Source: Parvibaculum sp039680535
Lineage (GTDB): Bacteria > Pseudomonadota > Alphaproteobacteria > Parvibaculales > Parvibaculaceae
Reading direction: 5' to 3'
Assembly: GCF_039680535.1 (NCBI RefSeq)
Contig: NZ_JBDKSS010000008.1
Location: 124,001-188,000 of the forward strand
Length of the DNA: 64,000 nucleotides
Position numbers and translations under genes: made by a program. Position 1 is the stretch's first letter; the number at the start of each line of letters is the position of its first letter. Below the pieces are notes generated by a model, which did not search any database, was not told where the DNA came from, and was given only the letters and a program-made list of their open reading frames with translations. Below are positions 36,468-45,288 of this stretch, in pieces.

Positions 36468-37882
36468 TCCGCCGCCTGCATCCGGGCCCGCCGCTCCGTC
36501 CGCCGGTCGAGCGCAGCGCGCAGCCGCACCTGCCGTTCATGCGTGATCGGATAGTTCCAGATGATCGTCGTCGAGACGATCCATAGCGCCAGCGGAACGA
36601 GGCAATACATGGCGGTAAGGGCAAAATTCGCCGTCGCGCTGTTCGTGTGCGACTGCGGATCGAACCCGATCCAGGAAAGCACGGGCAGCGCAATGCCCAC
36701 GCCGGCCGCCTCGAATATCTTCCTGACCATCGCCAGAAAGGCGAAGAGAAATGCCGTGCGTTGCTCGCCGCTCTTGAGCGTGTCGAGATCGACGACATCG
36801 GCGAGGATCGATTGGCCGAGAATGGGTGCCGCGCCAATCGTGAAGCCCTGTATCACCGTGATGCCGAGCATGGCGGGGAACACCGCGTCGGGATAATTCG
36901 GCTTCACCCAGTAAATGATGACGGGCACCAACGCGAAGGCCGCGAGGCTTACGAAACCCGCCACGCCGATCCCCTTGTGCTTGCCGATGCGCCCGCCAAT
37001 CCCGACCCAGAAGGGCGAACCGACCACGCCCGCCGCGAAGAGCGCGAAAATCAGCACGGAGCTGCTGCTGCCCATCTGCGCCACATGCTCGAAGAAAAGC
37101 ACGGCCACGCCTGCATTGATCGAGCCCGCCAGCGCGCCGAGAATGACCGTCGCAAGTATCATGCGCAGTGGCCCGTTCCGCATTGCCACGCGCACGCCAG
37201 CGCCAAACGAAATCGGCGTGCTGTGCCCTCGCGCAGGCTCCCGTACCGACACAAGAAGAATGACGAGGCAGACCGGCAACAACCCCGCCGTGAGCCACCC
37301 AAGCGCCGCCATGGCCCCGCGCGACGCCGCGCTTGCCGCCGAGGCGCCGTTGCCTGTCTGGCTTGCAACGATGGGCACCGAAATGGCGATCAGCAACCCG
37401 ACCAGCATGAATATCTGGCGGCTGCCGGTGATGCGGTTGCGTTCGTGATAGTCGTCGGAAATCTCCGCACCCCATGCGCCATAGGGAATCTCGATCAGCG
37501 TGTAGCCGAGATAGATCGCGCAGATCCATCCGAGCAGATAGAGGTTCGTCACTTGCCCCTGCGGCACGAAGAGCATGATCGCCGAGATCATCATGATGCC
37601 GACGCCGACGATGACCCAGGGCCGCCGCCTGCCCCAGCGCGTATGCGTGCGGTCGCTCCAGCGGCCGATGAAGGGATCGACGAAAACGTCGCTCAGCCGC
37701 GCGAGCATCAGAATGACGCCGATGGCGCCGAGATCGAGGCCAAGCGTTCCGGAATAGAAAGGCGGAATGTAGATCGCGAGCGGAAGCCCGATGACCGCCA
37801 TGGGCACGACGAGTTGCCCATAAGCGAATAGCTCCCATTTGCCGAGCTTCGGCACGCCGGGCTTGTGCTGGCCCTTGTTCAT
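36464..37882 (-). CDS. MFS transporter, GPH (glycoside-pentoside-hexuronide) type
   Basis: 472 residues with about 12 hydrophobic helices. Family marks include the early MLARLSDVFVDPFIGRWSDR and RWGRRRPWV, and YTLIEIPYGAWGAEISDDYHERNRITGSRQ, typical of MelB-like cation symporters. Late segment GAAPILGQSILADVVDLDTL carries the acidic residues of helix 10. In proteobacteria this type also transports substrates other than sugars. No catabolic gene adjoins it, so the substrate is open. Confidence 0.88.
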   Translation of the reverse strand: MNKGQHKPGVPKLGKWELFAYGQLVVPMAVIGLPLAIYIPPFYSGTLGLDLGAIGVILMLARLSDVFVDPFIGRWSDRTHTRWGRRRPWVIVGVGIMMISAIMLFVPQGQVTNLYLLGWICAIYLGYTLIEIPYGAWGAEISDDYHERNRITGSRQIFMLVGLLIAISVPIVASQTGNGASAASAASRGAMAALGWLTAGLLPVCLVILLVSVREPARGHSTPISFGAGVRVAMRNGPLRMILATVILGALAGSINAGVAVLFFEHVAQMGSSSSVLIFALFAAGVVGSPFWVGIGGRIGKHKGIGVAGFVSLAAFALVPVIIYWVKPNYPDAVFPAMLGITVIQGFTIGAAPILGQSILADVVDLDTLKSGEQRTAFLFAFLAMVRKIFEAAGVGIALPVLSWIGFDPQSHTNSATANFALTAMYCLVPLALWIVSTTIIWNYPITHERQVRLRAALDRRTERRARMQAAD

Positions 37883-37963
37883 TGTTCCCGCCTCCCCAAA
37901 GGTTAGTAAACGGACGTTACTATCCTCCCGGAAACCACGGCAACGTATTTCGCAAGGCTCGCT

Positions 37964-39229
37964 TCAGGTAATGAGACCGATCACCGCGCCCGTCATCGAC
38001 GTCGCGAGCGTTCCGGACACGATGGCCCGCGTTCCCAGCGTCACAATGTCAGAGCGACGCGACGGCACCAGGGCCGTCAGCCCACCGATCAGAATGCCGA
38101 CGCTGCCGAGATTGGCGAAGCCGCAAAGCCCATAGATCATGATCAGCGCGGAGCGTGGGCTGAGCGCCCCCTGGGGCAGATGCGCCAGATCGATATAGGC
38201 GATGAACTCGTTGAGAATCGTCTTTGTGCCCATGAGCTGCCCTGCCGTCTGCATTTCGCTTGCGGGCACGCCCATCAGCCATACGAGCGGCGAGAAGGCC
38301 CAGCCCAGCATGCGCTGCAAGGTGAGCGGCGCGCCGCCGGCGTCGGGAAATGCGCCAAGGATGATGTTGATGAGCGCGACCAGCGCCACCATCACGACAA
38401 GCATGGCGAGAATGTTGAGCAGCAGGTGGAGGCCGTCCACGGTGCCCCGCGTCACCGCGTCCATGCTGCTCTCGTAGTCGACGAGCGGCTCCTCTCCGGC
38501 AACGCCCGTGCCCACGAAGCCCGCCTCCTCCGGCACCATCACCCGCGCGATCGTAATGCCCGCCGGCAGCGAGATGAGCGACGCGACGAGAATCTGCCCC
38601 AGCGCGCCCGGCACCACCGGCTCGAGAACGCTCGCATAGAGAACGAGCACCGTGCCGGAAACGCTGGCGAGCCCCACCGTCATCATGATGAAGAGTTCCG
38701 CCCGCGTCAGCCGTTCGAGATAGGGCCGGATGAGCAGCGGCGCTTCCGCCATGCCGAGAAACATCGTCGACGCCGAAGCGAGACCGACCGCCCCGCCGAG
38801 TCCCATGCTCCGTTGCAGCAGGAAGGCGAAACCGCGCGTCACCCATCCAAGTATGCGCCAGTGCCAGAGCAGCGCCGAAAGAGCCGACATGACGACGACC
38901 AGCGGCAGGGCCTGAAATCCGAGCACAAAGACATTGGCCGGGTTCTTGACCTCATAGGGGGCCGGTCCGCCGCCCAGATACCCGAAGACGAAGCCGGTGC
39001 CTGCGCGCGTCGCCTCGGTCAGCGCGTCCACCGCCCCGTTAAGCGCAAGCAGCGCGCCCCGCGTCGCAGGTACCTTGAGCAGCAGGAGCGCAATGGCGAT
39101 TTGGAGCCCCACGCCGACGGCAACCTGAGTAACCGAAAAGGCGCCCCTGCGTTCGCTGAGCGCCCAGGCCGCGCAGACGATGACGACCAGCCCGAAAGCG
39201 CTTTGCAGGGACAGAAGATGCATATTCAC
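37964..39229 (-). CDS. Concentrative nucleoside transporter (CNT/NupC family)
   Basis: 421 residues with about 10-12 membrane segments. Conserved CNT blocks include FVFGYLGGG, LPLVVVMSALSALLWHWRIL, FLGMAEAPLLIRPYL (nucleoside contact), SGTVLVLYAS and near the C-terminus GTKTILNEFIAYIDLA, followed by ALIMIYGLCGFANLGSVGIL. It imports nucleosides with Na+ or H+. It is monocistronic, as far as the gaps on both sides suggest. Confidence 0.92.
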   Translation of the reverse strand: MNMHLLSLQSAFGLVVIVCAAWALSERRGAFSVTQVAVGVGLQIAIALLLLKVPATRGALLALNGAVDALTEATRAGTGFVFGYLGGGPAPYEVKNPANVFVLGFQALPLVVVMSALSALLWHWRILGWVTRGFAFLLQRSMGLGGAVGLASASTMFLGMAEAPLLIRPYLERLTRAELFIMMTVGLASVSGTVLVLYASVLEPVVPGALGQILVASLISLPAGITIARVMVPEEAGFVGTGVAGEEPLVDYESSMDAVTRGTVDGLHLLLNILAMLVVMVALVALINIILGAFPDAGGAPLTLQRMLGWAFSPLVWLMGVPASEMQTAGQLMGTKTILNEFIAYIDLAHLPQGALSPRSALIMIYGLCGFANLGSVGILIGGLTALVPSRRSDIVTLGTRAIVSGTLATSMTGAVIGLIT

Positions 39230-39452
39230 TCCAATAACGTTGTCCCTCGCGGGAATCGGTCAGGCTGGCCGGAACATAATGGCCTGCAGGGGGGCCGGGG
39301 ATAAGTCTGTCTGACGCCTGTTCATCCGCGCAACAATGCCCTCCCTTGACCCCCTACCGGCCATCATGCACAAAGTCACCCCGAAACTGGCCCTACCCCA
39401 AGGGCACCAAAGGCCGCCTCAGGCGCGACACACCTAACGGGAGACTAGACCC

Positions 39453-40358
39453 ATGAGCATTCGTTTTGACGGCAAGGTCGCCATCGTCACCGGCGCCGGC
39501 GGTGGCCTCGGCCGCAGCCACGCCCTGGAACTCGCCCGCCGCGGCGCGAAGGTCGTCGTGAACGACCTCGGCGGCTCGCGCGACGGTTCCGGCGGTTCGT
39601 CGGATGCGGCGAACAAGGTCGTCGAGGAAATCAAGGCGTTCGGCGGCGAAGCCATCGCCAACGGCTCCAGCGTCACCGACGACGCGGGCGTCGCCCACAT
39701 GGTCAAGCAGACCATGGACGCCTATGGCCGCATCGACATCCTCATCAACAATGCCGGCATTCTTCGCGACAAGTCGTTCTCGAAGATGGAAATCGCCGAC
39801 TTCCAGCTCGTCGTCGACGTGCACCTCATGGGCACCGTGAAGCCGACCAAGGCCGTCTGGCAGATCATGCGCGATCAGGGCTATGGCCGCATCATGGTCA
39901 CGACCTCGTCGACCGGTCTCTATGGCAACTTCGGCCAGACCAACTACGGCGCGGCGAAGCTCGGCGTCGTCGGCTTCATCAACACGCTGAAGCTCGAAGG
40001 CCAGAAGGACAATATCCGCTGCAACGCGCTGGCGCCGGTCGCCTATACGCGCATGACCTCGGACCTGATGCCGCCGGAAGCTGAAAAGATGCTCTCGCCG
40101 GAATCGGTCACACCGGGCGTGATGTTCCTCGTTTCGGAAGATGCCCCGACGGGCATGATCCTCTGCGCCGGCGCCGGCGTCTTTGCCGCGGCCCGCATGG
40201 AAGAGTCCGAAGGCGTGTTCCTTGGCGGTGCCGACCTCTCCGCCGAGAAGGTTGCCGCGAACTGGGAGAAGATCTCCGACTTCTCGAACGCCGCGCCCTA
40301 CTTCATGGGTGGCGAGCAGACCGGCAAGTTCTTCAAGCTCGCCTCCGGCGGCAAGTAA
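39453..40358 (+). CDS. SDR-family oxidoreductase, MFE-2-like 3-hydroxyacyl-CoA dehydrogenase type
   Basis: 301 residues. NAD(P)-binding TGAGGGLGRSHALELARRGA at the N-terminus, NDLGGSRDGSG after strand 2, NNAGILRDKSF, catalytic Ser in TTSSTGLYGNFG and Tyr/Lys in NYGAAKLGVV. The residues VVNDLGGSRDGSG are characteristic of the (R)-3-hydroxyacyl-CoA dehydrogenase domain of peroxisomal multifunctional enzyme 2 and its single-domain bacterial relatives. Beta-oxidation of branched or steroid-like acyl-CoAs is a plausible role. A terminator follows 26 bp after the stop. Confidence 0.9.
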   Translation: MSIRFDGKVAIVTGAGGGLGRSHALELARRGAKVVVNDLGGSRDGSGGSSDAANKVVEEIKAFGGEAIANGSSVTDDAGVAHMVKQTMDAYGRIDILINNAGILRDKSFSKMEIADFQLVVDVHLMGTVKPTKAVWQIMRDQGYGRIMVTTSSTGLYGNFGQTNYGAAKLGVVGFINTLKLEGQKDNIRCNALAPVAYTRMTSDLMPPEAEKMLSPESVTPGVMFLVSEDAPTGMILCAGAGVFAAARMEESEGVFLGGADLSAEKVAANWEKISDFSNAAPYFMGGEQTGKFFKLASGGK

Positions 40359-40383
40359 GAAACGCCGTCTACGGACGAATTAA

Positions 40384-40408
40384 GGGGAGCCTCCGGGCTC
40401 CCTTTTTT
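40384..40408 (+). terminator. Rho-independent terminator after the SDR gene
   Basis: GGGAGCC and GGCTCCC pair around TCCG, followed by six T. Located 26 bp after the SDR stop codon. Confidence 0.9.
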
Positions 40409-40433
40409 GTTGCGCCTCGTCCCAACAAGATCC

Positions 40434-40515
40434 GTCACCCCGGGCTCGACCGGGGGGGCCATCTTTGCGCCACGACGCGAAGGACGATGAATGCCGGATC
40501 AAGTCCGGCATGACG
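40434..40515. repeat. GTCA...TGAC palindromic intergenic repeat, second copy
   Basis: 82 bp, nearly identical to the 4291-4370 element: it begins GTCACCCCGGGCTCGACCGG, keeps the middle GCCATCTTTGCGCC, and ends TCCGGCATGACG. It too lies between convergent genes. Confidence 0.8.
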
Positions 40516-40520
40516 AAAGG

Positions 40521-41024
40521 CTAGCGGGATTCCTGGTCCAGCGACTTCTCCAGCCGCCAGACGGTAACCGGCTTTCGACCTTCCATGTGGCCAAGATCGT
40601 GCGGCACCTCGCCGACGACTTCCCAGCCCTGCTTTTCGTAGAAAGCCCGCGCGCGGTCGTTTCCCGTGCGGCAGAAAAGCGTGATGCGCTCGAAGCCCTC
40701 ATCCCGCAGCGCATCCTCCGCGGCGCCTATCACCAGCGCCGCGATACCGCGTCCATGAAAGGCGGGCATTACAAAAACCTGACCGATACTGTCGCCCTGC
40801 CAGCTCGCAAAGCCGATGACATCGCCTCCAACGACGGCCACGGCGCAATTCGGCAGCGCCGTTCCGATCCGCTCATTGAAGAACCCGATCGGCCGGCGCG
40901 CGGCGACGTCAGGGTCAATCGCAGCATGGCTCGAATGCCATGCATCGTGCCAAACGCGCGCGAGCGCCGGAATGTCTCCGGCGCTCGCAAGTCTTATAGT
41001 CACATTGTCGGAGGCCTGGCTCAA
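40521..41024 (-). CDS. GNAT-family N-acetyltransferase
   Basis: 167 residues. Contains VIGFASWQGDSIGQVFVMPA, the acetyl-CoA loop FHGRGIAALVIGAAEDAL and the C-terminal ARAFYEKQGWEVVG motif, a complete GNAT fold. The TTG start overlaps the stop of the upstream acyl-CoA dehydrogenase gene; a GTG seven codons later (MTIRLASAG) is an equally good start. The acceptor is unknown; the overlap implies co-translation with the dehydrogenase. Confidence 0.82.
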   Translation of the reverse strand: MSQASDNVTIRLASAGDIPALARVWHDAWHSSHAAIDPDVAARRPIGFFNERIGTALPNCAVAVVGGDVIGFASWQGDSIGQVFVMPAFHGRGIAALVIGAAEDALRDEGFERITLFCRTGNDRARAFYEKQGWEVVGEVPHDLGHMEGRKPVTVWRLEKSLDQESR

Positions 41025-42229
41025 AGCCCGAGCACAGCCTTCGCCATGATGTTGCGCTGCACTTCGTTCGAGCCCGCATAGATCGAAGCCTTGCGGAGCG
41101 AGAAGTAGTACGGCGCCGTCGTGAAGGCGTTTTCCGGTCCGATCGAAGGCTCATTGGTTTCGATCATGCCATCCTCGACGAAGGGGATCGCGTAGCTGCC
41201 GAGAACCTCGACCGCGAGCTGCGATACTTCCTGCTGAAGCTCCGTGCCACGGCACTTCAGAAGCGAGGATTCGGGGCCGACATTGCCGCCGGTCGAAAGC
41301 GCCGAGAAGATGCGAAGCTCGGTGAACTCCATCGCCGTGATCTGCGCTTCGAGATCGGCGACACGCGCCTGGAACGAAGGCTCGTCGGCAACCGCATGGC
41401 CATCGACGATCGTTTCCTTCGCACGCTTGCGCACCTTGTTCAGCGCGCGATAAAGGCCCGCCGAATAAGGATTGCCGCGCTCGAATTCGAGCAGGTACTT
41501 CGCATAGGTCCAGCCCTTGTTCTCCTCGCCGATGCGGTTCCCGATGGGGACCTTCACATCGGTGAAGAAGACCTGGTTCACTTCCTGATGCGGCGCGGGC
41601 GTCCCGTCGAGCAGCACCAGCGGCTCGACCTTCACACCCGGCGTCTTCATGTCGATGAGCAGGAAGGAAATGCCTTCCTGCGGCTTGCCCTCTTTCGAGG
41701 TCCGCACGAGGCAGAAGATCCAGTCGGCCCACTGCGCCACCGAGGTCCAGATCTTGGAACCGTTGACGAGATAATGGTCGCCCTTGTTCTCGGCCTTGGT
41801 CTGGAGCGAGGCGAGGTCAGAGCCCGAGCCCGGCTCCGAATAACCCTGGCACCAGAGCACATTCGTTTCGAGAATGTCCGGCAGATACTTTGCCTTCTGC
41901 TCCGGCGTGCCGAACTTCATGATGACGGGCGCCACCATGGTCGGGCCGAAGGGAACGGTGTGCGGAACGCCAGCGGCGCCCATCTCCACGTCGAAGATAT
42001 ACTTCTGCGAGGCGGAGAAGCCCGGCCCGCCATATTCCTTGGGCCAGTTCGGCGCGAGCCAGCCCTTCTTCGCGAGCGACTTCTGCCACTGCACATGGCT
42101 CGCCTTGTCCATGTAGCCGTGCTTCGAGCGCGCGTGCTTGGCGCGCATCTCGGGCGTATAGGCTTCCGCGATGAAGGCGCGGACTTCCTGACGGAAGGCT
42201 TCGTCTTCCTTGCTGAACGACAGATCCAT
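41021..42229 (-). CDS. Acyl-CoA dehydrogenase, PimC-like large-subunit type
   Basis: 402 residues starting MDLSFSKEDEAFRQEVRAFI. FAD-binding motif CQGYSEPGSGSDLASL, KIWTSVAQWADWIFCLVRT and a C-terminal RKASIYAGSNEVQRNIMAK place it in the group that includes the pimeloyl-CoA dehydrogenase large subunit and steroid-side-chain dehydrogenases. No small-subunit partner adjoins it. It follows the ABM-domain gene by 10 bp and overlaps the GNAT gene by 4 bp. The long 5' extension of the open frame was rejected because the homologous N-terminus is clear. Confidence 0.92.
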   Translation of the reverse strand: MDLSFSKEDEAFRQEVRAFIAEAYTPEMRAKHARSKHGYMDKASHVQWQKSLAKKGWLAPNWPKEYGGPGFSASQKYIFDVEMGAAGVPHTVPFGPTMVAPVIMKFGTPEQKAKYLPDILETNVLWCQGYSEPGSGSDLASLQTKAENKGDHYLVNGSKIWTSVAQWADWIFCLVRTSKEGKPQEGISFLLIDMKTPGVKVEPLVLLDGTPAPHQEVNQVFFTDVKVPIGNRIGEENKGWTYAKYLLEFERGNPYSAGLYRALNKVRKRAKETIVDGHAVADEPSFQARVADLEAQITAMEFTELRIFSALSTGGNVGPESSLLKCRGTELQQEVSQLAVEVLGSYAIPFVEDGMIETNEPSIGPENAFTTAPYYFSLRKASIYAGSNEVQRNIMAKAVLGL

Positions 42230-42239
42230 TGCAGTGTCC

Positions 42240-42533
42240 TTATTCGACCTTGGAGACGATCTGAAGCGCCGGACGGCCCGCGAGAACCGTACCCAGCGCC
42301 GGACCGGCCGCCTTGAAATGCTCGGACTGGCCGTGCTCCGCCATCGCCTGCTCGGAGGCATACTGCTCCATGACGACGTAGGTCGGCTCGTCCTTCATCT
42401 TGAAGAAATCGTACTGAAGGTTGCCCGCCTCATTGGCGCGGACCTTGGCGCGCAGATCGGAGAAGATCTTCTCGAATTCCGCTTCCTTGCCCGCCTGCAC
42501 CTTGATGGTGGCAACAATGCCTACGACGCTCAT
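42240..42533 (-). CDS. Antibiotic biosynthesis monooxygenase (ABM) domain protein
   Basis: 97 residues making one ferredoxin-like alpha/beta ABM domain: IVATIKVQAGKEAEFEKIF, then NLQYDFFKMKDEPTYVVMEQ and ASEQAMAEHGQSEHFK. Relatives include quinol monooxygenase YgiN and heme-degrading or polyketide monooxygenases, but many members have unknown roles. It lies 10 bp ahead of the acyl-CoA dehydrogenase gene, so it is probably in the same transcript. Confidence 0.85.
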   Translation of the reverse strand: MSVVGIVATIKVQAGKEAEFEKIFSDLRAKVRANEAGNLQYDFFKMKDEPTYVVMEQYASEQAMAEHGQSEHFKAAGPALGTVLAGRPALQIVSKVE

Positions 42534-42654
42534 TTACAGCTCCCTGATTGAATTATTGATTGGGCGCGACTTTAGTGGCATTGGGGGGCCGCTTCAACGC
42601 CTCTGATACGCTGCGTCAAATCACACGAACGGCCCCCGGTTCATTCCTGAACAG

Positions 42655-43455
42655 CTATTCGCCCTTGTAGACGGGCGCCCGCTTTTCGAAAAAGGCGTCC
42701 AGCGCTTCCTTGTGGTCCGCGCTGTGATGGGCGATCGCCTGCATAGAGGCCGAAAGCTCCATGATGGCGTCGAAGCTGGTCGTCATGCCGTGGCGCAGCA
42801 GCTGCTTGGTCATGCGGAGCACGTCGGGCGCCTGGACCGAAATCTTGTTCGCGACCTCATGCGCACGCTGCATCAGGTCGGCTGCGGGGACGACTTCAGA
42901 GACGAGGCCCCACTCTTTCGCCGTCTTCGCGTCGATGGTGTCGCCCGTGTAAAGAAGCTCGGACGCCCGCGCCATGCCGATGATGCGCGGCAGGAGCCAT
43001 GCCCCGCCATCGCCCGGAATCAGGCCGATCTTCAGAAAAGTCGCGCCGAAGATCGCCGAGTCCGCGGCAATGCGCGTGTCGCAGAGACAGGCGACGTCAT
43101 TGCCGAGCCCAATGGCCGGACCGTTCACGGCGGCGATGACCGGCACCTCGATGTTCCAGACCGCACGAACGATGCGGTGGATGCCGTTGCGGTAGCGTTC
43201 GCGGATATGCGTGCCGGGTCCGCCGAAGCCTTCGCCGCCCTCCCGCATCGCCTTGACATTGCCGCCCGCGGAGAACGCCTTGCCCGCACCGGTCAGGATC
43301 ACGCAGCGCACGTCGCGATCCGCATTGATGCGCGCGACAGCATTCGTGAAGTTCTCCGGATCGTCGGCCGCACCCAGCGGATTGCGGCTCTCCGGCCGGT
43401 TGATGGTCAGCGTGACCACATGACCCTTTTTCTCGAACAACAACGCTTCACTCAT
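42655..43455 (-). CDS. Enoyl-CoA hydratase/isomerase (crotonase) family protein
   Basis: 266 residues starting MSEALLFEKKGHVVTLTINR. The oxyanion-hole segments are GAGKAFSAGGNVKAM and AVNGPAIGLGNDVACLCD. In the active-site helix the usual first catalytic Glu (Glu144 of rat enoyl-CoA hydratase) is not in place: the residues are FLKIGLIPGDGGAWLLPR. The second (Glu164) appears kept in ARASELLYTGD. So it may catalyse something other than simple hydration. The open frame runs far upstream but that part is spurious. Likely first gene of the run to the ABM, dehydrogenase and GNAT genes. Confidence 0.88.
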   Translation of the reverse strand: MSEALLFEKKGHVVTLTINRPESRNPLGAADDPENFTNAVARINADRDVRCVILTGAGKAFSAGGNVKAMREGGEGFGGPGTHIRERYRNGIHRIVRAVWNIEVPVIAAVNGPAIGLGNDVACLCDTRIAADSAIFGATFLKIGLIPGDGGAWLLPRIIGMARASELLYTGDTIDAKTAKEWGLVSEVVPAADLMQRAHEVANKISVQAPDVLRMTKQLLRHGMTTSFDAIMELSASMQAIAHHSADHKEALDAFFEKRAPVYKGE

Positions 43456-43668
43456 CCGACGTCCTCCGCTGGTGCGGGATGCTTTGCCCCGCAACTTGTC
43501 TGGTCCACGGTCTTCCCCAGGAAACACCGCGTGAAAGCCTGCGTTAACCAATGGCTGGAAAGGCTTGTTAACAATTTTAGCCGACCCTTGGCACAAACGG
43601 AAAGCGGGAGATTCCGCGAGCGAGCTTTTGCAACGCGCAGGCTTTCCGTCATTGAGGGACGTTTGGGC

Positions 43669-45192
43669 ATGGCAGTGGAAGACGCGCCGCAAGGTGTCGG
43701 CCGGAAAAGGCGGCACGCAGGCGATAGCACTTCCGGGGGTGGGATCGGTTTCCATTGGGAAACGCTGATCGCGTCCTTCGTGCGCGCGCGCCATTACCGC
43801 CCCTCCCGCATGTCGCCGGAAGCCCGCCTTTCCCAGCTTCGCGCGCTGGCGGAGCCACAGGTCAGCATTCCTCTCGTTTTCCCGCTCATGGTCGCCACTT
43901 TCGGCCTGAGCCTCGGCGACGACGTGGCGTGGTGGAAGATCGGCGCATGGCTGCTCGTCATGCTTGCGCTGCAGGCAGCGAGCTACATCAACGCCCGGGA
44001 ATTTCTGCAAAGCCACATTGAACCCGATGATGCAGGACGATGGGCCCGCCGCTTCGAACTGCTGACGCTCGCCTTCAGCACGGCCTTCGTCTCCGCCCTC
44101 TACTTCCTCTGGCCGCATAACCATGCCGACCATCAGACCTTTCTTCTGGCTCTGATGACCGTGGCGCTGGCGCCTCTGACACTCATCACGATCGTCTACT
44201 TCCCGGTCTTCTGCTGTACAGTGATGCCGGTTGCAGGTGGAATCGGGCTGCGCTTTCTTGCCTATGGCAAAGCCACCCACCTGACCTTCCTCGTCGCGCT
44301 CGGCCTGTTTCTCGCGCTGCTCTTCCATCTGGCCAGGATCGTCAACAACACGATGCTCCGCGCGGCCAATCTTCAGTCGGACAAGAACGCGCTCATCGAG
44401 CAGCTTTTCCGCGCCAAACGCGAGTCGGATGCGGCGCGTGCCCGCGCCGAGGAGGCGAACCGCGCCAAGTCGAGCTTCCTCGCCAATATGAGTCATGAGC
44501 TCAGGACGCCGCTCAATGCCATCATCGGCTTTTCGGAAGTCATGGCGACGGAGATCTTCGGCACGCATTCCAAGCCGATCTACAAGGAATATTCGAACGA
44601 CATCAACCAGTCGGGCCAGCACCTGCTCGGCCTCATCAACGACATTCTCGACCTGTCGCGCATCGAGGCGGGCCGCTTCGAGATCGTCGAGGAAGAAGTC
44701 GACATCGTTTATCTGGCGCGGGACTGCAAGCGCCTGCTCGACATCCGCGCGCAGGCCCAGCGTGTCAACGTGATCGAGGAGTTCGATACCGGCCTGCCTG
44801 TCCTGCGGGCCGATGCGCGGGCCATGCGTCAGACCTGGATCAACCTGCTGACCAATGCGATCAAGTTCTCGCCGCCCAACACCACGGTCAGGATGATCGC
44901 GCGGCTCGACCCGACGGGTGACCTTCGCTTCGGGGTCCATGATGAAGGGCCGGGCATCGCCGGGTCCGAGATCGACAAGGTCATGGAAGCCTTCGCCCAG
45001 GGCGCGGCAGGCATTGCCCAACCCGGCAAGGGCACGGGCCTCGGCCTCTCGATCGTCAAGGGCCTGCTTGCAGCTCACGGCGGACGCTTCGAGCTCCGCA
45101 GCACGCTAGGCCAGGGCACTCAGGCCGAGGCCGTTTTCCCCCTCGCCCGCCTCCGCCAGCTTGCGCCGTCGGAATGCCGCGCCACCGCCTGA
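43669..45192 (+). CDS. Membrane sensor histidine kinase, orphan (second)
   Basis: 507 residues from MAVEDAPQG, with GAGGG upstream. About five or six membrane helices lie between residues 70 and 225, then the H box FLANMSHELRTPLNAIIGF (His about 278) and an ATPase domain with INLLTNAIKFSPPN, HDEGPGIAGSEID and GKGTGLGLSIVKGLLAAHGG, like PleC/DivJ-type kinases. No receiver domain and no response regulator nearby. Same plan as the kinase at 27895. Divergent from the crotonase gene across 213 bp. Confidence 0.9.
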   Translation: MAVEDAPQGVGRKRRHAGDSTSGGGIGFHWETLIASFVRARHYRPSRMSPEARLSQLRALAEPQVSIPLVFPLMVATFGLSLGDDVAWWKIGAWLLVMLALQAASYINAREFLQSHIEPDDAGRWARRFELLTLAFSTAFVSALYFLWPHNHADHQTFLLALMTVALAPLTLITIVYFPVFCCTVMPVAGGIGLRFLAYGKATHLTFLVALGLFLALLFHLARIVNNTMLRAANLQSDKNALIEQLFRAKRESDAARARAEEANRAKSSFLANMSHELRTPLNAIIGFSEVMATEIFGTHSKPIYKEYSNDINQSGQHLLGLINDILDLSRIEAGRFEIVEEEVDIVYLARDCKRLLDIRAQAQRVNVIEEFDTGLPVLRADARAMRQTWINLLTNAIKFSPPNTTVRMIARLDPTGDLRFGVHDEGPGIAGSEIDKVMEAFAQGAAGIAQPGKGTGLGLSIVKGLLAAHGGRFELRSTLGQGTQAEAVFPLARLRQLAPSECRATA

Positions 45193-45237
45193 TAGCGCGA
45201 GACTCTCAACAAAATCCTCAGATTCGGGGCAAAAAGA

Positions 45238-45265
45238 AAAGGCCGTAACATGAGTTACGGCCTTT
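45238..45265. terminator. Bidirectional Rho-independent terminator
   Basis: A perfect 12-bp stem AAAGGCCGTAAC / GTTACGGCCTTT with a 4-base loop, A-rich before and T-rich after. It lies between the ends of the kinase gene (plus) and the PimD-like gene (minus). Confidence 0.9.
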
Positions 45266-45288
45266 CCCTTGAGTCAGACTCGAATACT

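Noticed and set aside
42655..45078. Single 807-codon minus-strand gene
   Set aside because: Only the last 266 codons are a crotonase. The upstream part is antisense to the kinase gene and non-coding spacer.
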